DNA of 64,000 nt from Cyclina sinensis. Taxonomy: Eukaryota; Mollusca; Bivalvia; Venerida; Veneridae. The stretch's first letter is position 1; each line of letters opens with the position of its first letter. A model generated the notes under the pieces. The model saw only the letters and a program-made list of their open reading frames with translations. It was not told the DNA's origin and made no database searches. A program made the position numbers and the translations under genes. Positions 55,135-64,000 of this stretch are shown piece by piece. Where the stretch lies: NCBI GenBank assembly GCA_012932295.1, contig JAAONU010000009.1:6799535-6863534 (forward strand). Direction: 5' to 3'.

Positions 55135-55651
55135 GTACTACGTTTCATATACAATATGCGTGTTAGAAAATCATTATCATTCATTGACAGACATAAGAAG
55201 ATATTTCATTGCATAAATTCAGAACTGTAACTTTTCTGTGTTTCTATTTCTTATCTCGCATTTTTGGCTTTACACGGTTCTTTGCAGAATTATTGTAACA
55301 AAATTTGGGTATCCGGACAAAACCCACACACTCCCCCCCCCACCCCATCAAGCATTTTACAAGGTGGACAAAACTCCCCTATTCCATTTTACAAGGTGGA
55401 CATTACCCCTTCCTAAGTCCAAATATTGTCAGAAATACATAAGATTTTTTCATCATTTTATTAAAAATTTGTCCAACTATACAAAATTGAACCGAGGAGG
55501 GATGGGGTGGGGTTGTCCTACACCCAGTAAGATGGAAATACAATAGTTTTTGCAATGAACCCTCGATATTTATACATTATGTTTCTTTTGATTCACTTTG
55601 TTCTCTTCTAGAAATTCTTTTTTTATTATACAAATACGGTTCCCCCTTTAG

Positions 55652-55734
55652 GTTGTATGTTACGGATCGGATGCTGATATTGCGTGGAATCGCGACAGTC
55701 TAGCCGAACAACTGCAGAATATGGCTAAAATGAG
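55652..55734 (+). CDS. TRIM-NHL, linker exon
   Basis: 83 bp after ccccctttag, before gtacat. It encodes VVCYGSDADIAWNRDSLAEQ and a few more residues and leaves in phase 2. It joins in frame with the exon at 56026. Confidence 0.87.
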
Positions 55735-56025
55735 GTACATCTCTAGATATTTTAAAACTTATTCCTTCTCGTTTTAACTGTTTATTCATAGTATCAGGTA
55801 AAGATATGTTGTTGATCTTTGATTATGAGTTTTTACAAGCATTGTAGGGGAACTGAAAAATGCATCACATGTACATACACAGCATTATGATTAACGGTCC
55901 GTTTTGGCTAATTGATATGGGTACATTGATTTCGTACGGCGCTATGAGCCAAAAAGTAGAATTATATTTAGAACTGTACGAAATACGAAAGGATATTAGA
56001 TTAACCATTACACTGTACATTGCAG

Positions 56026-56146
56026 AACACCTTCGGATATGATACGGCTAAGGATGGATTTTATACCGAGTACAAGCATGGAATCTCCGAGCTTCTCTGA
56101 ACTGATTGGTTTGTTGAAGAAAATCAGGGATCCAACTGAACTAACG
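56026..56146 (+). CDS. TRIM-NHL, linker exon
   Basis: 121 bp after a cactgtacattgcag acceptor, before gtatgc. It encodes TPSDMIRLRMDFIPSTSMES and onward to DPTELT, leaving in phase 0. No domain is recognised; it is the spacer before the propeller. Confidence 0.87.
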
Positions 56147-56466
56147 GTATGCAAAAATTCATGTATTTTCATGGAAGAATCCGGCCCTTATTCTCAAAGT
56201 AACTATTGATCAAATTGTATAACTTTATGTAAAACTTTAAGTGCTTGTGGGAACATTCTCTAAGAAAAGACATGCTGTCTGTTTTGCAGTAGAGGATCAA
56301 GACAGAGAAATGGCGTAACTGATGTGTATCTTTTAGAGAACTAGTGTTCCAGTATTAAGGAATACATGTAAAGTAAATGTTGCCTCGACTTGAGTTTTCT
56401 AAAATTGTAACTACTTCAGACGAGACTATATAGCACAGAAAAAGTACCCATCGCTCTATTTTACAG

Positions 56467-57288
56467 GTGGAAGAATTTTCGGCCTTTTCTGTTGACAATA
56501 GCTTCAAGGCAATCAGCAGTGTTTGTCCCACAGATGAGGGTACAGCATGGATTGCACTGGGCTGGACAGCTGATGCACATCTCTTCTATCGCCACGGGGT
56601 CAAGGTCAAAACTCATGTAGTCAGCAAAACGATCGATTTTATCGCCAGAGATTCTGAAAACAATCTAATCATGTCCAGTAATGAACAGAAAACGGTTGGA
56701 AAACCTGGGCCTGGGTTCAACTTGGACACCTTTGCCACATTTCCTGGGTATCACCCACGTGGTTTAACTGTGACACCGGAAGGAGACATCCTTATCTGTT
56801 TGGCACAGTCAGCTGCTTTTCAAGACTATCGTCCCACCCATAAAAACAAGGTCGTTAAAATGGACGCCAACGGGAAAATGACTGCTGAATACGGAGCAGA
56901 CGGCAAACTTTTCATGTATCCCTTGAGAGTGGCGGTGAATGTGAATGGTGACATCTGCGTTTCCGATAGTCGTAAACTAAGCGTAATAATTGTAAAGTCT
57001 TCCGGCGAATTTAAGACTGAGTACACCGGAATTTCTTCCGAGCAAGAACAAAAAAGTTCCTTTGAACCGCGTGGCATTGCTTGCGACGCACGGGGTCATA
57101 TATTCGTGGCTGACGGCGCAAATCACGCAATTCACATGCTAGACCATACAGGAAAATTCATGCGAATGGTGGTGACAGAATCAGACGGGCTGTACGGACC
57201 ATATTCAGTCGCCGTCGATAAGGAGGACTATTTATGGGTTGGCTGTCGAGATGCAGATATTAAAGTGTACAAACTAAACTGGTCATAA
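56467..57288 (+). CDS. TRIM-NHL, terminal exon with the NHL beta-propeller
   Basis: It begins after ctctattttacag with GTG GAA GAA (VEEFSAF), an internal codon and not a start, and ends at TAA 57286-57288. About 273 residues carry propeller-type repeats: HPRGLTVTPEGDILIC, YPLRVAVNVNGDICVSDS, EPRGIACDARGHIFVADG and GPYSVAVDKEDYLWVG, each a PxGxAVDxxGxxxVxD-like NHL strand set. In family members this domain binds RNA or protein substrates for the RING. Two possible AATAAA-type signals follow, the clearer at 57502-57507. Confidence 0.93.
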   Translation: MEEFSAFSVDNSFKAISSVCPTDEGTAWIALGWTADAHLFYRHGVKVKTHVVSKTIDFIARDSENNLIMSSNEQKTVGKPGPGFNLDTFATFPGYHPRGLTVTPEGDILICLAQSAAFQDYRPTHKNKVVKMDANGKMTAEYGADGKLFMYPLRVAVNVNGDICVSDSRKLSVIIVKSSGEFKTEYTGISSEQEQKSSFEPRGIACDARGHIFVADGANHAIHMLDHTGKFMRMVVTESDGLYGPYSVAVDKEDYLWVGCRDADIKVYKLNWS

Positions 57289-57501
57289 ATGGACAAAGTC
57301 TTTTAAACACATTAACTGTTTATACAGCGTGGTAACAATTTTTCAGACTGTTTTTACTAACAGTTTTAATGAAACAAACTTTAAATAGCAAGATATTTGT
57401 CAATAATTCTGAAGAGAAATGAGTGCAAAATTCATTTTCATCTCATAAATGTGTCAATGTATGCTGTACAAAATACGATTTATATAGTTCATTTATTTTA
57501 T

Positions 57502-57507
57502 AATAAA
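57502..57507 (+). terminator. Probable polyadenylation signal of the TRIM-NHL gene
   Basis: An AATAAA lies 214 bases after the stop codon in AT-rich sequence. Position and strand fit, but no downstream GU-rich element was verified. Confidence 0.45.
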
Positions 57508-58999
57508 AAAGGTGAAGGTTATGTTGGTTTAACTTTCATTAAAATTTCCTTCAAACAAGCCTCAAAAAGGAAGTGTAGATTATGATTTATTGTAATACTT
57601 AGCTTTAATTTCATTCAAACTTCCCCCAGACCTTGTGAAAAGAAGTGTAGGTTATACTTTGATTTTAGCAATAGCAGCACTCAAAGCTGCAGCAGCAGAC
57701 TAGGGTTATTTAAAAAACCTCGGTATCGGCCGAAGCCATACGACCGAGCATGACATAAAAGAATTAATCAGTTTTCGCTATCGGAACACCTCGGGCGACT
57801 TCAGTAAGTCACCTCGGAAATAATACGGTAGGCGCCATATTGGACTATTTTATAAAACAAATGGGGTCTGCTAAATTGAAAACATTTCTTGAGACCTTTA
57901 CCTGTTCATACTTTAAATTTATATTTGTTTTCATTTTTTAATGCATAAGACAAACACTGCTTGAATTCTGCCATGTATGTTTATTTTTTTTATTTAAGCC
58001 GGGGCGAATTACCATTTGGTGTATTCGTACACTTACATACGAGGTCTTTATACGAAGTTGTCGGAAATGGCCGAGTTGTTACGATTGCAGTTTTCTTAGA
58101 ATTGTTAGTCACGTGTGAGGGTTTTACTATATATCTAATCAATAGAACACCTAGTCAAATTTAATCTTAGGATATCTTTAATTAGACTAAAATGTATATC
58201 ATCTAAATGATAAACACTTGTATGCAATTACATACATAAATCATTATGCATCTTAAATTTTTACTTATAGATATATTTTAGCAATAAAAACGAGAGTTAC
58301 CTTTTACAAAAGGCATTCGGCATTAGAGAGGGTTTTGCATATGTGAAATAGTTAAGCTAGACTACTTAGCTTTGCCGTTCCCTCTAGTTCTAGCTTAAGC
58401 TTTCGAGAAAACAAAAGTCCTGTTTGAAAATAGCCCAGTCTCTTTCTGCACTTAGTTAATGGACACTGTGATTGAAAATCACCTTTTACTTTTTACTTTC
58501 AAATTTCAGTTTTGTCTCAACTTCCATATTTGGATGGTCTGTTTAGTCCGTAAATGCACTTGTAGTGCAGCAGTTTAAAACAATGGCACTAGAAATGTAG
58601 CTAAGGCCCTTTATAACCATTTCAAATTGCAACAGAGTAAATTTACTAGAGTAAAAGAGGATGACTTTGTTTCACAAGCAAGTCAAATAGTCTCAGTTAC
58701 ATCCCTTGTTCTCAGTTACATCCCTTGTTCCAGTGATTTAGTCGTGACTGAAAAACTACTTGCCAATCTTGTGAATGGCCAAAAGAATTGTTTTAAATGC
58801 CAATATGAAAAGAAACTGAAATATGAACCTTGAGATACTAGTATGGTATCTCCAGTATCCAATGATTTCCCGATATAAATAAAAAGAAAATGGCGGTCCA
58901 AGGACTGCTCTATCCCCCACCGCCAGTGTTTATAAAGTTTAAAGTTGGCCTAGTCTGAGAAACATGGAATTGCATTGATGGTGGCATACTGGACATTAC
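57508..58999. other. Non-coding, probably repeat-derived in part
   Basis: A GC-richer block with cggtatcggccgaagccata and caccttcgg-like steps lies near 57718-57835 and resembles repeat sequence. No exon is supported. Confidence 0.35.
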
Positions 59000-60665
59000 G
59001 AAACTGAAGGCTTGAACAAATGACCTTCAATTGTGACCTTGTCCTTGAACTGGCATGGCTTAGCCATGCCTTTTGCACCTCCTCTCAATGAGTTACACAT
59101 TTTACTAAAATTTACAGAAAATAGGTTCAAAGGTATAGGAAATACTGAGCGACATAAAATTGAAGGCTGAAACAAATTACCTTCATGTATGACTCTCACT
59201 TTGAACTGACATGACTGAATTACGCGTTCTGCTTCTCAGTAAGTTAAACACTTGACTCGTTTCAAGACTAGACATGCCCACGGGCAGAATGTCGAGCACG
59301 CTCGTTTTAATTCAAACCTGAACCTGTAAGCTTCAGATCAAGGAGAAAGATGTATACATTGGTGAGATGTGGGCAACACATCCTCTTTATACCCAAGGCA
59401 AAATCTTGACGTTGCATTGACATTGTAGAAGTTACGCTCCGGACATGGGTTTTGAGCTGACCCTCCAAGTGTTCCCTTGACTTTTGAGTGGCCGCCCTGG
59501 GTTTTGCGTGTGACACATCACCTCATGGTGAAACCATTTGTACTATTTTGTAATCCTTCAAAGAATGAGCAAGATATAGACCGGACAAATCTAGACGGAC
59601 GCACGGACTGACAGACACACATACACCAAACCGCCAAAAGTGAAAAACAGCAACTAAGTCGACCTCACCACAGAATCGATCCATGTATATAGAAATTATT
59701 CTCGCAAATGAATGTTTTATTTTGTTATTTGACCTTAAACCTCTAAATATGACCTTGACCTTTGCCACAGACACCTCAATTTTTCAAAACCTCTGACCAC
59801 TAAGCATAATACTTCAAAGCATAAGCAAGATACAGCGCCAACAAACAAATTTTATTTTTTTTTTATTTGACCTTTGACCTCTTGTGACCTTGACCTTCAT
59901 TTTGCGCGAGACAACTCAACTCAACATGGAGAACGTTTGTGCTAAGTTATATTAAAATCCATCTATGTATATAGAAGTTATACTCGCAAAAGAATGTTTT
60001 ATTCTGTTATTTGACATTAAACCTCTAAATATGAACTCGACCTTTGTCACAGACACCTGAATTTTTCAAATCCTCTGACCACTAAGCATAATACTTCAAA
60101 GCAAAAGCAAGATACAGCGCCAACAAACAAATTCTAATATTTTTATTTGACCTTTGACCTCTTGTGACCTTGACCTTTATTTTGCGCGAGACAACTCAAC
60201 TCAACATGGAGAACATTTGTGCTAATTTATATTAAAATCCATCTATGTATATAAAAGTTATACTCGCAAATGAATATTTTATTTTGTTATTTGACATTTG
60301 ACGCCTAAGTGTGACCTTGACCTTTGCCACAGACACCTGAAATTTTCACGCGACACTCCGCCTCACTATGGAGAATATTTGTCCCGATTTATATTAAAAT
60401 CCCTCCATGCATGTAGAAGTTACACTCCGAACACGTGTTTGCACTGACACCAAATTGTGACCTTGACCTTTGAGCGGCGGACTTGGGTTTTGTGTGTGAC
60501 ACACCACCCCATCATTGTGAACATCTGTACCAAATTATTTTGACTTCCTCCAAAGAATGAGCAAGATATAGACAGGACAAATTCGGACTGCCTCACCGAC
60601 ACACATACAGCCAACTATAAGCCAAAAGTGGCGACTAAATCGAGCTGACCGCAAGCGGGCTCGAC
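59000..60665. repeat. Interspersed/tandem repeat rich in TGACCTTGACCT
   Basis: A block of about 282 bp recurs. Anchors such as atatagaagttatactcgcaa-type sequence appear near 59686, 59968 and 60248, each followed by a gaccttgacctttg-like stretch and a gcaagatacagcgccaacaa or gcaagatatagac stretch. Terminal parts contain gacggacgcacggactgaca and related motifs shared with other bivalve repeats. Several perfect direct repeats of TGACCT are present (see findings). All small open frames here are non-genic. Confidence 0.7.
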
Positions 60666-61734
60666 AAAAATCAGTTCAAGGGTATAGGAGATACGCAGCT
60701 GGAACGAAAATGTTAAGGACAGACAGACAAATGGACAGACAGATTGAAGGTGCGATTCTGATGAGGCCGGATGGTAAGCTGCCAGCTAATTAAAGAATGG
60801 TTACCAACTGCTTGTTTGCCTGGCACCAGATAAGGAACCAGTGAGTAAATGTATACAATAATTGAAGTGTCTCGCAAGCCCAGGGGTGACACTATAAACA
60901 AGCACTTCGCTTACTTTACTTTATATTGTAATGGACCTTGTAACTTCTCTCAAGACTGCGATGATATGATATAAATATTCATTTTCCCACTTGTAAAAAA
61001 TCTTTATCCCAACTATAAATATTCAATCAAAAATGGAGAAAGACAACTATGCTTAAAAAATATTTATTGCTAAAAATAACTGCTTCATTCACAAAAACTT
61101 CACTTGAAACAAAGGCCAGTGGGAAACTTATTGGTGCCTTTTAATTAAAAGTTCATTCGTTCAAAACAGATCTTTGGCAATGTTTTTGATTTAGCTTAAA
61201 AGTTACAAACAAACAAAAGTTTACATGTTTGCCCTTATCTGCTCAACTGCCTTGCAAATTGACTTCAGAGATATTGCATTACTGATATCAATAATTGAAA
61301 GGGAGCTGTCATTTGAAAGCAGGAATGACAAGTAAAATAAACGTTAAATCTAAGGCCATTAATACAAAATTATAACTGAAATATGACATAAAAAAACAAG
61401 ATCTTTACATTTTGACTGACTGAAATAGTATCAATTTAATCTTTCCACAGAGAAAAAGCCAACATGCGTACCATTGTCTTAATCAATTAACAAGTTGATA
61501 TCTTTGACAGAAAATAAATGCTATAAAACCTTTCTCATCTGTTCACTTCAAGACTGTGTTCTCAATATTTTCGCTTCTCTAGGTTTTACATCAAACACAA
61601 GTAATACATTTCTTCCACACTTTAGACCAAATTTTCTAACCAACATGCTGGTATTGCTCACACCATAGCTCCAACCAGTAACTAAATAAAAATTTAACGT
61701 TAAAAATTTGTATACACAATGCTCATTTGAAAAG
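60666..61734. other. Non-coding, likely 3' flank of the H3-variant gene
   Basis: No exon found. On the minus strand, an AATAAA (plus-strand tttatt, about 61063-61068) could be a distant polyadenylation signal for the histone variant. The reverse open frame 61548-61760 is an out-of-frame shadow of the histone exon and its 3' region. Confidence 0.35.
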
Positions 61735-61869
61735 TCAAGGAGGCGCGTAAATTCCTCCATGTAGTCGACGAGCTAAATAAATGTCTTTTGGCATTATAGT
61801 CACCCGTTTCGCATGTATAGCACATAAATTGCCGTCCTCAAACAAATGGACAAGATACGCTTCAGCAGC
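61735..61869 (-). CDS. Histone H3 variant, last coding exon (CENP-A-like helix 2)
   Basis: The exon follows a ttattttcag acceptor in phase 0 and ends in TGA at 61735-61737. It encodes 44 residues: [12 protein letters not shown], then [20 protein letters not shown], then [12 protein letters not shown]. This is the C-terminal part of the H3 histone fold (helix 2, loop 2, helix 3). Canonical H3 has [20 protein letters not shown] and ends ARRIRGERA. Here AAEA and the His in LVHLFED match CENP-A, while the loop 2 and helix 3 region is like ordinary H3. The tail IYAPP is unusual. Replication-dependent H3 genes have no introns, so this is a replacement-type variant, possibly centromeric cenH3. Upstream exons were not found within 2.1 kb, where satellite arrays lie. 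A spliced-gene fragment or pseudogene cannot be excluded. Confidence 0.85.
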   Translation of the reverse strand, partial: AAEAYLVHLFEDGNLCAIHAKRVTIMPKDIYLARRLHGGIYAPP

Positions 61870-62148
61870 CTGAAAATAAAATAATATATGAAAGTTACTA
61901 CTAAGTTTAATTTCATATTGTGAGAATGAATGACATTTTCTTTTACTTTGATTCCCGTCTGGTGCTTGTTAAAATGAAATGAAGGGAATGATACTGGTTT
62001 AGAATAGAACAACACTGCAAATATATTTCAAGGCCAGTCAATCACCATTATATGAATGGATATATACTTTATGCACCATGTAAAAATACATGGCAAGCTT
62101 TTTAACTAAAGTGGCACTTTCTGAAATTTTGAGTATTCCATTTTCTTC

Positions 62149-62215
62149 AAAATCATGTAAATGTCAAAATCATGTAAATGTCAAAATCATGTAAATGTCA
62201 AAATCATGTAAATGT
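62149..62215. repeat. 17-bp tandem repeat, four copies
   Basis: Four successive copies of aaaatcatgtaaatgtc; the last ends in g. Confidence 0.95.
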
Positions 62216-62283
62216 GAATGGTATTGAATGAATTACCCAATATCAAGGTGTCAGTCAATGTTCTCAGTACAACTGACAAACTG

Positions 62284-63195
62284 GATGCACTAATGTAAGT
62301 CATTACATAAAGATTGTTGTTCATGCACTTATGTAAGTCATTACATAAAGATTGTTGTTCATGCACTAATGTAAGTCATTACATAAAGATTGTTGTTCAT
62401 GCACTAATGTAAGTCATTACATAAAGATTGTTGTTCATGCACTAATGTAAGTCATTACATAAAGATTGTTGTTCATGCACTAATGTAAGTCATTACATAA
62501 AGATTGTTGTTCATGCACTAATGTAAGTCATTACATAAAGATTGTTGTTCATGCACTAATGTAACTCATTACATAAAGATTGTTGTTCATGCACTGATGT
62601 AACTCATTACATAAAGATTGTTGTTCATGCACTAATGTAACTCATTACATAAAGATTGTTGTTCATGCACTAATGTAAGTCATTACATAAAGATTGTTGT
62701 TCATGCACTAATGTAAGTCATTACATAAAGATTGTTGTTCATGCACTAATGTAACTCATTACATAAAGATTGTTGTTCATGCACTGATGTAACTCATTAC
62801 ATAAAGATTGTTGTTCATGCACTAATGTAACTCATTACATAAAGATTGTTGTTCATGCACTAATGTAAGTCATTACATAAAGATTGTTGTTCATGCACTA
62901 ATGTAAGTCATTACATAAAGATTGTTGTTCATGCACTAATGTAACTCATTACATAAAGATTGTTGTTCATGCACTAATGTAAGTCATTACATAAAGATTG
63001 TTGTTCATGCACTAATGTAACTCATTACATAAAGATTGTTGTTCATGCACTAATGTAAGTCATTACATAAAGATTGTTGTTCATGCACTAATGTAAGTCA
63101 TTACATAAAGATTGTTGTTCATGCACTAATGTAAGTCATTACATAAAGATTGTTGTTCATGCACTAATGTAAGTCATTACATAAAGATTGTTGTT
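62284..63195. repeat. 38-bp satellite array, about 24 copies
   Basis: The unit contains tgcactaatgtaagtcat and tacataaagattgttgttca and is almost invariant. Diagnostic variants are gtaagtc or gtaactc, and ctaatg or ctgatg. A five-unit block of 190 bp (62551-62740) is repeated exactly next to itself (62741-62930). The array lies within the expected upstream part of the H3-variant gene, probably in an intron. Confidence 0.97.
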
Positions 63196-63570
63196 GTACT
63201 TTTTTATTGTTGTATAGCCGGTTTATACAAATGCACACTTATTTTGGTTGTTATATGCCGTTAGGAAACATTTTTAACGATCTTTTTTCTAAAGAGAATG
63301 ATCCAGTGATGTATATTTATAGTATCTCATTGGTAACATTTAGAGTATGTCCCTTTGAAATTACATATAAAAGACTTTTCACAAACAACATATGAAGATG
63401 GACATTCCAATAAGATCAGAGTATTTTTTATGTACTTTTTAAACTAAAATTTCTTCCCTTAAAGTTTTGCAGTATTAACTCAAGTTGCAGGTTTGAATTC
63501 CATTGGCTATGACATTTCACATGACCCTTCACAGTTTCTACTTTCAGCAAGAGCAAAAGTTTAAAATTTC
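63196..63570. other. Non-coding spacer between arrays
   Basis: AT-rich; no exon with splice sites and histone similarity was found on the minus strand. Confidence 0.4.
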
Positions 63571-63767
63571 AGTCAGCAGTCCTAGACAGTGGTTTTATAG
63601 TCAGCAGTCCTAGACAGTGGTTTTATAGTCAGCAGTCCTAGACAATGGTTTTATAGTCAGCAGTCCTAGACAGTGGTTTTATAGTCAGCAGTCCTAAACA
63701 GTGGTTTTATAGTCAGCAGTCCTAGACAGTGGTTTTATAGTCAGCAGTCCTAGACAGTGGTTTTATA
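63571..63767. repeat. 28-bp tandem repeat, seven copies
   Basis: Seven copies of agtcagcagtcctagacagt plus ggttttat, with two single-base variants. Confidence 0.97.
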
Positions 63768-63784
63768 GTAAAGGTCCAGGGTTA

Positions 63785-63990
63785 AAAAAAACATGTGTCT
63801 GCATTTGTTTGTTTGTTTGTTTGTTTTGGGGTTTAACGCCGATTTCAACATATAGGTTATATCTCGGCAGTCAGTCCACCTAACTGGTTTTCCTGGATAA
63901 CTAACCAGTAATTGCCAATTTCTATGCAAGTGACTGACTACTGTTCCCACATGATCTACTCTGAATCAGCGGTGAGAGACAAATGAACAT
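63785..63990 (-). repeat. SINE with (CAAA)n tail
   Basis: On the minus strand it reads gttaggtggactgactgccg, then gcgttaaacccc, then a run of acaa units. It is the same family as the copy in the TRIM-NHL intron, in opposite orientation. The reverse open frame at 63750-63950 is this SINE. Confidence 0.72.
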
Positions 63991-64000
63991 AAGACAAAAT

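Overview
This is AT-rich, intron-containing animal genomic DNA, most likely from a mollusc and probably a bivalve. The clade is inferred from an accumulation of bivalve-style short interspersed repeats, a TRIM/B-box gene style typical of bivalves, a BEL/Pao retrotransposon and tandemly amplified orphan rhodopsin-type receptors. No species is assigned. There are no bacterial-type operons, and no canonical tRNA or rRNA genes were seen.

Layout. (1) 1-3458, minus strand: four exons of the ribosome-associated J-protein DNAJC2 (zuotin/MPP11). The gene runs off the left edge and its first coding exon was not found. (2) 7010-7813, plus strand: an apparently single-exon B-box/coiled-coil protein without a RING. 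(3) 10990-29230: a large segment present three times in tandem. Each copy carries a minus-strand class A GPCR gene: copy A at 13923-14978 (in-frame stop), copy B at 20515-21484 (5' end replaced by a Tigger-like element) and copy C at 28111-29166 (intact). The copies are mosaics of each other, which suggests gene conversion. (4) 31108-32174: an orphan LINE ORF1 with a one-base frameshift. (5) 34571-35192: two tRNA-headed SINEs in tandem, separated and flanked by three copies of one 10-bp target sequence. (6) 39225-50172: a 49-bp minisatellite split by a full-length, apparently recent BEL/Pao LTR retrotransposon (39989-47871). The element has an intact gag-pol frame and an extra downstream ORF encoding two C2H2 zinc fingers and a SUMO-interaction-like motif. 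(7) 52777-57288, plus strand: a seven-exon TRIM-NHL E3 ubiquitin ligase gene, RING-Bbox1-Bbox2-coiled coil-NHL. (8) 59000-60665: repeats rich in nuclear-receptor half-sites. (9) 61735-61869, minus strand: the last exon of a spliced histone H3 variant with a CENP-A-like helix. (10) 62149-63767: three separate satellite arrays, then another SINE at the right edge.

The cellular genes do not form one pathway. DNAJC2, TRIM-NHL and the H3 variant are independent housekeeping or regulatory genes. The distinctive content is the mobile and repetitive DNA: the receptor triplication with two different gene-breaking events, and the BEL/Pao element with its accessory zinc-finger ORF. That ORF is the best candidate in this window for something not yet well described. 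All calls come from reading the sequence; no database search was run.
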